DNA of 15,457 bases, from contig JBDNIH010000205.1 of the NCBI GenBank assembly GCA_041688385.1, forward strand, positions 1-15,457. The letters are read 5' to 3'. The translations under genes and the position numbers were made by a program. The notes beneath the pieces were generated by a model, which was not told where the DNA came from, searched no databases, and saw only the letters and a program-made list of their open reading frames with translations. Source of the stretch: UBA7662 sp041688385 (GTDB lineage Bacteria > Bacteroidota > Bacteroidia > UBA7662). Shown one piece after another: positions 1-5,932 of this stretch. Positions within the stretch are counted from its first letter, which is position 1. Every line of letters begins with the position of its first letter.

Positions 1-1116
1 AACCGCTACAGCATAGTAACTCAAAACCATTGTTTAGGCGATAGTACGCGGCTGAGTTTGTACGATTACCAAAACCTCGATACGGTGGTTTGGGATTTTG
101 GAGATGGCAGTCCGGGTACCAGTGCTTTTGCGCCTGCGCATTTATATGCTGCCGCGGGTAACTATACCGTTACTGCTTATACCCGCTACTGCAACCGGCC
201 CGATACCTTGTCGTTCCAATTGCAAATTATAGGTGAGCCTCGTTTAGCTTTTAACGATACCAGCTTTTGTGCTGGTGGTACGCTGTCATTACAACTTGAT
301 TCAACGCTGCGTTACCGCTGGAGCACTGGCGACAGCGGACACATCATCCAATTTACTGCTCCGGGCACCTATACCGTTAGCTTGCAAAACAGTTGTTTTA
401 GTGCTACCGATACCTTGCGTATTCGTCTTGATTCACTGCCACCTGCTTCACCCTTGCAGGATACCACCCTCTGCCCCGGCGACCGTCTGCTAGCCGATCC
501 TAGCCCTTGGTTTTGGCCCGATGGGGATAGTTTGCCGCGTTATCTCGATTCTGCCAGTGTTTACACCCTCCAATTCAGTAACAGCTGCGGTAACTTCAAC
601 CATAATATTAGGGTAGCCTATTGGCAGCAACCACCTTTCTCCTTGCCCGATACCACCATCTGTGAAGGTTTAGTGTTACGCATTGATCTGCCCGAATATC
701 CCGGTGCAGCCTACCAATGGTACGACGGCAGTACCGCAACCGTCCGTAGCTTCACAGATTCAGGTGCTTTTGCCCTCAGCCTCGATCACCGGTGTGGCGC
801 TAGAAGCGATACCCTCCGACTCAATACAACCGATTGTAATTGTACCCTCTATTTACCCAACGCATTCTCCCCAAACAACGATGGCATCAACGATGAATTT
901 TTGATCATCAGTCGTTGTGACTTAAAAAACTACGAACTACTCATCTATGACCGCTGGGGACAAAACATCTTCCGCTCTACCAACCCCATTCAAGGTTGGG
1001 ACGGCCGTTTTAACGGCGAAATGATGCCTGTTGGCGCCTATGCCTTTGTGATCCGCTACACCCCCGAAGGCGGCAATTTTCGCCTTGCCCAAGGTACAGT
1101 GCGGTTGTTGCGGTGA
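1..1116 (+). CDS. Secreted PKD/Ig-like protein with gliding-motility C-terminal domain (5' partial)
   Basis: The frame is open from the first base, so the start lies upstream; 371 residues remain. A PKD-type domain is visible near residues 18-62 (motif WDFGDGS at 30-36, then an H-L-Y and G-N-Y-T-V pattern). Three similar modules follow at about 86-143, 154-204 and 217-277. Each opens with D-T-[ST]-x-C-x-G and carries a second cysteine 38-44 residues later (C90/C132, C158/C196, C221/C265), as in Ig-like folds. Residues 283-371 match the CHU_C / gliding-motility-associated C-terminal domain (PNAFSPNNDGINDEF, then YDRWGQ and G-W-D-G). In Bacteroidota this domain marks proteins exported by the type IX secretion system and held at the surface. 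The protein is therefore inferred to be a modular surface adhesin or matrix protein. Its ligand cannot be read from this part. Confidence 0.9.
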   Translation, partial: NRYSIVTQNHCLGDSTRLSLYDYQNLDTVVWDFGDGSPGTSAFAPAHLYAAAGNYTVTAYTRYCNRPDTLSFQLQIIGEPRLAFNDTSFCAGGTLSLQLDSTLRYRWSTGDSGHIIQFTAPGTYTVSLQNSCFSATDTLRIRLDSLPPASPLQDTTLCPGDRLLADPSPWFWPDGDSLPRYLDSASVYTLQFSNSCGNFNHNIRVAYWQQPPFSLPDTTICEGLVLRIDLPEYPGAAYQWYDGSTATVRSFTDSGAFALSLDHRCGARSDTLRLNTTDCNCTLYLPNAFSPNNDGINDEFLIISRCDLKNYELLIYDRWGQNIFRSTNPIQGWDGRFNGEMMPVGAYAFVIRYTPEGGNFRLAQGTVRLLR

Positions 1117-1216
1117 GCTATAATTAGCATCACCATGCCGCAGGCGTATTTAGCTACTTATTCGATGTTCCTGTATTGCAGCTAATTCACTAATTTGCGC
1201 CAACCAAAAACCATCC

Positions 1217-1660
1217 ATGCGTCTCCGACTTTTGCTCCCTTTGCTGTTAGTCAGCAGTTTTCTGATGAGTCAGGACAAAGAAGAAAAACTTATTTTAGGT
1301 ACCTGGCTGAACGTAAAACAAACTGCGCACATCCACATTGAGCAAGTCAACAACAAAATTCAAGGTAAAATTGTGTGGCTAAAAACACCCAACGACGACA
1401 ACGGCAGGCCCCTCACCGACATAAATAATCCCAACAAAAAAAGACGTGACCATCCAGTCCTCGGATTATATGTATTAAAAGGTTTCACCTACTCGGGCAA
1501 TAGCAAATGGGAAGGCGGCACTGTTTACGCCCCTGAGTTAGGTAAGGTATACGACTGCGAAATGAGCATCAGCGACCCAAACAAACTAGAAGTACGCGGT
1601 TTTATCGGCATACCTTTTGTTGGCCGCACCGACATCTGGACACGGGTAAAGGGCCATTAA
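1217..1660 (+). CDS. Secreted DUF2147 family protein
   Basis: 147 residues. An N-terminal signal peptide (MRLRLLLPLLLVSSFLMSQ, cleavage near residue 18-20) suggests export to the periplasm. The mature part follows the DUF2147 pattern closely: G-T-W at 28-30, GKIVWLKTPNDDNGRP at 50-65, N-P at 71-72, G-x-V-Y-x-P-E-x-G-K-x-Y near 101-112 and RGFIGIPFVGRTDIWTRV at 127-144. The family forms a small single-domain beta-sheet protein; its biochemical role is not established. The ATG at 1217 is used because it opens the signal peptide directly. The upstream gene ends 100 bp before and no exact TAnnTTTG box lies in that space. Its stop TAA overlaps the stop of the convergent phosphatase gene by three bases within the palindrome TTAA, so no terminator separates the two. 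Confidence 0.88.
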   Translation: MRLRLLLPLLLVSSFLMSQDKEEKLILGTWLNVKQTAHIHIEQVNNKIQGKIVWLKTPNDDNGRPLTDINNPNKKRRDHPVLGLYVLKGFTYSGNSKWEGGTVYAPELGKVYDCEMSISDPNKLEVRGFIGIPFVGRTDIWTRVKGH

Positions 1661-2334
1661 AGCCCCCGCGGACGGTAGAGTAACCCGCGCTTATGCCAGC
1701 TTTTTTCCGTCTTAAATAAGGTGTTCTGCAAAAAAGCCGTCATCAAAAGCGTGCACAAAATACCGATAATAGACCCTATATACACATCATTAAAAAAATG
1801 CTGGGCCAGGTAAATCCGCGAATAAGCCGCCACCAAAGCCACCACAAAAAGCAGCATTCCCCAGCCTTTGTTCCGTACTGCAATCGCAATAAAGCTAAAC
1901 AAAGCAAAAGCCGAAGCCGAGTGACCGGATGGAAAGCTATTGTTGTAATGCACTTCAACGCCCTCTACCAACCGTATGGCCTGCCCCAGTGCGCGAAAAT
2001 GGCCAGCGGGGCGAAGTACATCTTCAAAAAGAACCAGTTTGCCAATTTGGGTGAGCACCAGCACCAGCAAAAAGCAATACAAAGCCGTCAGTGCCAGTCG
2101 GTAGTTCACCAAACTTAAAAAAAGCAAAAACGCCACGGCCAGTTTACCATCGCCAAGGTGTGTAGCCAATGAAAAAATAAGATCAGCACTGGGGCTATGG
2201 AATTGGTTCAGCCACAAAAAACTGTCGACTTTAGGATAAATAGCCACGATTACCGTAGCAAAAACCACAAAAAGCAAGTAAGGAATGTAAAAGCCTTTGT
2301 TTTGAAGAAGAAGTTGCCGGGTTTGGACTAGCAT
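1657..2334 (-). CDS. PAP2-superfamily membrane phosphatase
   Basis: 225 residues from the ATG at 2334; a TTG five codons upstream is open but less likely. Hydrophobic segments at about 17-33, 64-77, 81-98, 140-153, 158-171 and 186-201 indicate an integral inner-membrane protein with about six helices. All three PAP2 phosphatase motifs are visible: K99 with RP at 108-109 (eight residues between rather than the textbook six), PSGH at 135-138, and SR at 172-173 followed by H179 and D183 with exact SRx5Hx3D spacing. H179 would be the nucleophile and H138 the acid/base. The family removes phosphate from lipid-linked substrates such as undecaprenyl pyrophosphate, phosphatidylglycerol phosphate or lipid A. 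The glycan genes nearby make undecaprenyl-PP recycling or lipid A dephosphorylation attractive, but the substrate cannot be assigned from sequence alone. Confidence 0.9.
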   Translation of the reverse strand: MLVQTRQLLLQNKGFYIPYLLFVVFATVIVAIYPKVDSFLWLNQFHSPSADLIFSLATHLGDGKLAVAFLLFLSLVNYRLALTALYCFLLVLVLTQIGKLVLFEDVLRPAGHFRALGQAIRLVEGVEVHYNNSFPSGHSASAFALFSFIAIAVRNKGWGMLLFVVALVAAYSRIYLAQHFFNDVYIGSIIGILCTLLMTAFLQNTLFKTEKSWHKRGLLYRPRGL

Positions 2335-2432
2335 AATGCGAACATACAAAATGTGGCGCTCCGCTCAATGAACAGTTCGCTTAATGTGGCGCTTCGCGCT
2401 ATGTGGTTCATCTTTTGTATCGCATCCGCCAT
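2328..2432 (-). CDS. Possible leader mini-ORF upstream of the PAP2 gene (doubtful)
   Basis: A 34-codon frame on the minus strand opens with ATG at 2432 and ends with TAG at 2328-2330. Its stop lies just after the phosphatase start in another frame (ATGCTAG), an arrangement seen in translationally coupled genes. The peptide contains two copies of R-S-A-T, which simply reflect the DNA repeat at 2350-2393, and has no recognisable domain. It is more likely a chance frame through an intergenic repeat than a real peptide. It is recorded because of its placement between a promoter-like box and the gene. Confidence 0.15.
   Translation of the reverse strand: MADAIQKMNHIARSATLSELFIERSATFCMFALC
2350..2406. 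repeat. Short direct repeat, GC-rich intergenic element
   Basis: AATGTGGCGCT occurs at 2350-2360 and again at 2383-2393, with a further ATGTGG at 2401-2406. The second copy runs into GCGCTTCGCGC, which can fold as a four-base-pair hairpin with a TTC loop. The element is GC-richer than the flanking AT-rich spacer, which suggests an interspersed intergenic repeat. Its spread in the genome cannot be judged from this window. Confidence 0.5.
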
Positions 2433-2465
2433 CGTACTTCTGTTCTCTTTATTTTCCTCAAATTG

Positions 2466-2473
2466 CAAATTTA
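2466..2473 (-). promoter_or_regulatory. Promoter-like -7 box (TAAATTTG)
   Basis: Read on the minus strand this is TAAATTTG, an exact match to the Bacteroidota -7 consensus TAnnTTTG. It lies 132 bp upstream of the PAP2 start and points towards it. No clear TTTG -33 element sits 18-20 bp further upstream, so this is a half-supported promoter. Transcription from it would pass through the direct repeat and the mini-ORF at 2328-2432. Confidence 0.35.
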
Positions 2474-2543
2474 AGTCCTATTCACAAGCCCATTTCCTCA
2501 CCTAATCCCAAGGAGTAAATTTAGAAGAATAAAAAAACCGTTC

Positions 2544-2655
2544 GCAAAGTGAACACCACATCTCTGTACCCTCCGCGCCTCCGTGTGCCAAAAAACCCAC
2601 AAGCAAAGTGAACGCCACCTCTCTGCGCCTTCTGCGCCTCTGCATGAAAAAAAAA
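2544..2655. repeat. Two tandem ~55-bp degenerate intergenic repeats
   Basis: Two head-to-tail copies begin at 2544 and 2603 with the same GCAAAGTGAAC and continue with matching C-C-A-C, T-C-T-C-T-G and G-C-G-C-C-T-C blocks, each closing with an A-rich run. I count about ten differences over 54 aligned bases. The CTCTGCGCC/CTGCGCCTC phrase resembles low-complexity repeats often found between genes in Bacteroidota; this is from memory. There is no coding potential. The second copy runs into the tRNA terminator. Confidence 0.6.
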
Positions 2656-2671
2656 CGACCCGAAGGTCGTT
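2647..2671 (-). terminator. Intrinsic terminator of the tRNA-Met transcript
   Basis: On the minus strand AACGACC, loop TTCG and GGTCGTT form a perfect seven-base-pair stem with an extra-stable UUCG-type tetraloop. An unbroken T tract follows (the A run at 2647-2655 on the plus strand). It begins five bases after the encoded CCA end of the tRNA, so it is a textbook rho-independent terminator. Confidence 0.88.
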
Positions 2672-2675
2672 TAAC

Positions 2676-2752
2676 TGGTAGCGGGGAGCAGGATCGAACT
2701 GCCGACCTTAGGGTTATGAATCCTACGCTCTAACCATCTGAGCTACCCCGCC
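2676..2752 (-). tRNA. tRNA-Met (CAT), elongator type, CCA encoded
   Basis: The minus strand folds as a full cloverleaf: acceptor GGCGGGG/CCCCGCT, D arm GCTC/GAGC, anticodon arm TAGGA-TTCATAA-CCCTA, variable AGGTC, T arm GGCAG-TTCGATC-CTGCT, discriminator A and encoded CCA. The anticodon loop reads CAT at 34-36. The paired (wobble G1·U72) acceptor end argues against initiator tRNA, which has a 1:72 mismatch. The body resembles elongator tRNA-Met more than the lysidine-modified tRNA-Ile, though this should be confirmed. Oddities are an A31·C39 mismatch at the end of the anticodon stem and G·U pairs at 1:72 and 49:65. It stands alone, with its own promoter-like box and terminator. Confidence 0.93.
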
Positions 2753-2767
2753 ATTTGAAATGGAGTG

Positions 2768-2775
2768 CAAATATA
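2768..2775 (-). promoter_or_regulatory. Promoter-like -7 box of tRNA-Met (TATATTTG)
   Basis: On the minus strand this reads TATATTTG, an exact fit to TAnnTTTG, 15 bp before the first base of the tRNA. Transcription would begin a few bases before the mature 5' end. The expected -33 region reads CTTCCG, a poor match to TTTG. Position and strand fit the tRNA well. Confidence 0.6.
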
Positions 2776-2852
2776 AAGGTATTTTGTTGCCACGGAAGCT
2801 TTATGCTTCTGCTTTTTCACAAAAAACACTACGATTACCCGCTTGCAAACCT

Positions 2853-2860
2853 TATACTTG
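2853..2860 (+). promoter_or_regulatory. Weak -7-like box before the START-LptF operon
   Basis: TATACTTG differs from TAnnTTTG by one base and lies 38 bp upstream of the ATG at 2899. No matching TTTG was found 18-20 bp upstream. It is the best candidate on this strand in the 146-bp space after the tRNA. Its position just before the palindrome at 2870-2885 is suggestive. Confidence 0.25.
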
Positions 2861-2869
2861 TACTTAAGC

Positions 2870-2885
2870 GAACGTTACAACGTTC
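2870..2885. promoter_or_regulatory. Palindrome GAACGTT-AC-AACGTTC, candidate operator
   Basis: This is a perfect inverted repeat with seven-base arms and a two-base spacer, ending 13 bp before the START gene's ATG and starting 9 bp after the -7-like box. The symmetry, size and placement over the expected transcription start fit a dimeric repressor site. It could also form a small RNA hairpin that hides the start. No cognate regulator is in the window. Confidence 0.35.
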
Positions 2886-2898
2886 TAAGAAAAAAGTC

Positions 2899-3279
2899 AT
2901 GGAAAATCGAGTCAAAAACAAACTGGAGTACCTGTTTAACTGCTCAGCCAAATTGTTGTACCGGTACATTTCGAACCCATCCGGTTTAGAGGAATGGTTT
3001 GCCGATTCGGTAAATTTAACCCAGGGCAAATATGTATTTAACTGGGAGGGCACATCTAGCGATGCTTTAATGTTGGAAACCCGACTCAATTCACACACTA
3101 AGTTTCGTTGGTTAGACGATGCTGAAGATGAATTTTTTGAGTTCCGTTTGCGTATGGATGAGCTTACCAACGACGTGTCGCTGACCATCACTGATTTCTG
3201 CGACTCCAACGAGCAGGAAGAAAACCAGATGTTGTGGGATACCTCTATCCAGCAACTCCGCAACCGCATCGGCGCCTGA
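2899..3279 (+). CDS. START-like domain protein (START_2 / AHSA1-like)
   Basis: 126 residues, starting at ATG 2899. An upstream extension of the frame runs towards the tRNA and is not credible. The sequence has the features of the small Bacteroidota START-like family: a charged N-terminal strand, an S-N-P-x-x-L-x-x-W-F helix (26-34), alternating beta strands with a conserved F-x-W-x-G (47-51) and a terminal amphipathic helix (about 110-124). START/SRPBCC folds bind hydrophobic ligands in a cavity; the ligand here is unknown. No signal peptide is seen, so it should be cytoplasmic. It lies 17 bp upstream of the LptF-like permease and is almost certainly co-transcribed with it, which hints at a link to lipid or lipopolysaccharide handling. 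That link is inference. Confidence 0.85.
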   Translation: MENRVKNKLEYLFNCSAKLLYRYISNPSGLEEWFADSVNLTQGKYVFNWEGTSSDALMLETRLNSHTKFRWLDDAEDEFFEFRLRMDELTNDVSLTITDFCDSNEQEENQMLWDTSIQQLRNRIGA

Positions 3280-3296
3280 ATTTAAACGTATAAGCG

Positions 3297-4733
3297 GTGA
3301 AAGTGCTGCACCGGCTTTTGTTGAAAGCCTTCTTAGGTCCTTTTGTACTCACCTTCCTCATCGTGCTTTTTGTATTGGTGATGCAATTTTTGTGGGTATA
3401 CATCGACGACCTCGTGGGCAAAGGCCTCGAATGGTACATCATTGCAGAAGTGTTGTTTTACGCCTCCGCAAGTTTTGTGCCCTTGGCCTTACCTTTGGCC
3501 ATTTTGCTCGCCTCCATCATGACTTTTGGTAACCTAGGGGAGTTTTACGAGCTCACAGCCATCAAATCATCGGGCATTTCGTTGTGGCGTTTTATGCGGC
3601 CACTCACCGTTTTGATACTGTTGTTTTCGGTGGGTGCCTTTTATTTCGCCAATACAGTTTTGCCGGTGAGTCGACTTAAATTCGGCTCCTTACTATACGA
3701 TATCCAACAAAAAAAACCGGCCTTGTCCATCAAAGAAGGCATTTTTTATACCGATATCGACAACTACGCCATCCGTATTGAAAGCAAAAGTGAAGACAAC
3801 CGTTTTATCCGTAATGTGCTTATTTACGACCACAGCTCGGGCCGGGGCAATGTGCAAGTAGTTACCGCCGAAAAGGGGGAAATGTATCAAAGTCAGGATG
3901 AACGTTTTTTGTCACTCAAACTCTTCAACGGCTACTCCTACGAAGAAATGCCTATAAAAGCAGCGCAGGCTGCCCGCAAACCCCAGATGCGCACCCAGTT
4001 TAAGGAGCAGTTGGTGCACTTCGATTTGTCGGCTTTAAAAATGCAACGCACCGATGAGGAGTTGTTCAAAGACTACTATTCTATGCTGAATGTCGGTCAG
4101 TTACAAAAAGCCATCGATTCATTGGAGATCGATTACGGTTTTCGGGCAGTGGAGCTCAATAGTTTTATGAGCAACTATTATCAATTCAAAAAAGACAGCA
4201 GCTTATTTCTTCTCCCCGAAACCAAGAAAAAAACCGACAGTGCCGGTTTGCTTGCCCGGCTCGACCCGGATATGCGGCAGGCGGTTTTACAAGATGCCGT
4301 CAACAACACCCAGGCGTTGCAAGGATTTAGCGGCATGAAAATGCGTGAACTCGGCGGCAAACGAAATTTGCTCAACCGGCATTATCTCGAATTTCACCGG
4401 AAGTTTGCGCTCTCTTTTGCTTGTTTTGTGCTTTTTCTGATAGGAGCACCCCTTGGCGCCATCATCCGGCGGGGTGGACTAGGTTTGCCGATGTTGTTTT
4501 GTATCCTATTCTTTCTCATTTACCACGTCATTACCATGACCTCTGAAAAGCTGGCACGCGACAGTCACTTAGACCCATCGCTTGCCTTGTGGATCAGCAG
4601 TTTTGTGCTTTTGCCTGTTGGGGTTTTCCTCATCTACAAAGCCAACAGTGATTCCATTTTGTTTGATGCCGCTCCCTACCGCAATTTTTTCAACCGTTTG
4701 TTACAGCCTTTCCGCAAGGCAACTGCCGCCTGA
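3297..4733 (+). CDS. LptF/LptG (YjgP/YjgQ) family permease
   Basis: 478 residues with a GTG start. The architecture matches the LptF/LptG family: membrane helices at about 12-36, 48-78 and 103-122, a periplasmic beta-jellyroll region (about 140-245), then helices at 369-390, 396-415 and 426-448. The characteristic first cytoplasmic loop (FGNLGEFYELTAIKSSG, 77-93) and the late G-A-P-L-G-A-x-x-R-R-G-G pattern (383-394) are present. In the characterised system LptF and LptG form the inner-membrane pair that, with the LptB ATPase, extracts lipopolysaccharide and passes it to LptC and LptA. No lptB or lptC gene is nearby, as is common. Residues 245-365 form a charged helical insertion not found in short proteobacterial members. 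The stop overlaps the next ATG by one base (TGATG), indicating translational coupling. F and G cannot be told apart here. Confidence 0.92.
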   Translation: MKVLHRLLLKAFLGPFVLTFLIVLFVLVMQFLWVYIDDLVGKGLEWYIIAEVLFYASASFVPLALPLAILLASIMTFGNLGEFYELTAIKSSGISLWRFMRPLTVLILLFSVGAFYFANTVLPVSRLKFGSLLYDIQQKKPALSIKEGIFYTDIDNYAIRIESKSEDNRFIRNVLIYDHSSGRGNVQVVTAEKGEMYQSQDERFLSLKLFNGYSYEEMPIKAAQAARKPQMRTQFKEQLVHFDLSALKMQRTDEELFKDYYSMLNVGQLQKAIDSLEIDYGFRAVELNSFMSNYYQFKKDSSLFLLPETKKKTDSAGLLARLDPDMRQAVLQDAVNNTQALQGFSGMKMRELGGKRNLLNRHYLEFHRKFALSFACFVLFLIGAPLGAIIRRGGLGLPMLFCILFFLIYHVITMTSEKLARDSHLDPSLALWISSFVLLPVGVFLIYKANSDSILFDAAPYRNFFNRLLQPFRKATAA

Positions 4734-5932
4734 TGCGTATACTCACCCTATACAATCGTGTGCCTTATCCCTTGCGGGACGGAGGAGCCTTGGCGGTTTA
4801 TGGCATGCTCGAAATGCTGCGGGCCAAAGGGCATCAGGTGGATCTATTGTGCCTTAACCCTTCACGGAACTTCATTAACAGTAGCGACATCCCCGATCAG
4901 CTCTTCCAATATTATCACTTGCAAACCCTGATCGTTAATACCGATATCAATCAGGCCGACGCTTTCCTTAATTTATTTACAAACAAACCTTACCATACCA
5001 GCCGGTTTTATCATCCTGGTTTTAAAAAACTACTCGAGGCCCGCTTGCGCGAAAAGCACTACGACCTCATCGTACTCGAAGCACCCTTTATGGGCGTTTA
5101 TTTGAACGACATTCGCCAGCTTACCTTGTGTCCTGTTGTACTTCGGGCGCACAATGTGGATCACCTCATCTGGCAGCGTATCGCAGCGGGCACCCGCTCA
5201 TTTTTTAAGAAAAAATATTTGCAGCTCCAGGCCAGCCGACTTAAAAAATTTGAATTAACCCTAGCTGCAGCGGTAGATGCCCTGGTGCCTATTAGTTCGG
5301 TGGATGCTGCTTATTTCAAAGATCAAGGCATAATAGGCCCCATTTTTTGCTCCCCCATGGGCATTAAGCTGCCCGAAAGCGCTATACCTGAACAAACCAA
5401 ATGCCGACAGCTCGGCTTTATCGGCACCTTGGATTGGATGCCCAATCTCGAGGGTATGTATTGGTTTATTAACCACTGCTGGCCATTGGTGCATGCTAAA
5501 GTTCCCAAACTGCAATTTCACCTGGCCGGGCGTAAAATTCCGATTGATATTCAAAGTATACATGGGGATGGCATCGTCGTTTTTGGTGAAGTACCCGACG
5601 CCTCGGCATTTATGAGCAGCTTACAGCTTTTTGTCGTTCCACTTCATTCTGGCAGCGGTATTCGCATTAAATTACTCGAAGCCATGGCCATGGGCCTACC
5701 CATCATCAGTACCACAATCGGTGCCGAAGGTATACCGGTGGTGAATGGCACCCATATGTTGTTGGCAGATACGGCAGAAGAATTTGCCGGAGCAATTCAA
5801 TTAATTGCGAAAGACCCTGCTTTTGGGTACCAACTTGGCCGCCATGCCCGTGAATTGATAGCTGAGCAATATAATATCGAGAAAACCGGTCGCGAACTCA
5901 GCGCCTTTTACCGAGATTTGGTGCATGCCTGA
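4733..5932 (+). CDS. GT4-type (GT-B fold) glycosyltransferase
   Basis: 399 residues with the two-domain layout of GT4 / Glycos_transf_1 enzymes. The N-terminal acceptor-side domain opens with RILTLYNRVPYPLRDGGAL (2-20) and contains RAHNVDHLIW (138-147). The C-terminal donor-binding domain starts at FIGTLDWMPN (229-238) and carries the nucleotide-sugar signature SGSGIRIKLLEAMAMG (306-321), including the conserved E-A-M-A-x-G. No membrane helices are evident, so it is cytoplasmic or peripherally attached. It would transfer a sugar from a nucleotide donor to a lipid-linked or saccharide acceptor; neither can be predicted. The one-base overlap with the permease and eight-base overlap with the following GT2 gene place it in the middle of a single translation-coupled unit. 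Confidence 0.92.
   Translation: MRILTLYNRVPYPLRDGGALAVYGMLEMLRAKGHQVDLLCLNPSRNFINSSDIPDQLFQYYHLQTLIVNTDINQADAFLNLFTNKPYHTSRFYHPGFKKLLEARLREKHYDLIVLEAPFMGVYLNDIRQLTLCPVVLRAHNVDHLIWQRIAAGTRSFFKKKYLQLQASRLKKFELTLAAAVDALVPISSVDAAYFKDQGIIGPIFCSPMGIKLPESAIPEQTKCRQLGFIGTLDWMPNLEGMYWFINHCWPLVHAKVPKLQFHLAGRKIPIDIQSIHGDGIVVFGEVPDASAFMSSLQLFVVPLHSGSGIRIKLLEAMAMGLPIISTTIGAEGIPVVNGTHMLLADTAEEFAGAIQLIAKDPAFGYQLGRHARELIAEQYNIEKTGRELSAFYRDLVHA

Noticed and set aside
1798..2118. Plus-strand open frame of 106 codons
   Set aside because: It is the antisense of the PAP2 phosphatase core, including its PSGH motif region. Its composition reflects the reverse complement of a membrane-protein gene.
2676..2752. Initiator (fMet) tRNA
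   Set aside because: Initiator tRNAs have an unpaired 1:72 position and three G-C pairs at the base of the anticodon stem. Here position 1:72 can pair as G·U and the stem reads TAGGA/CCCTA.
2755..2898. Upstream extension of the START-like gene to a TTG at 2755
   Set aside because: It would begin two bases from the tRNA gene and run through the tRNA promoter-like box and the palindrome. Family-like sequence starts only at the ATG at 2899.
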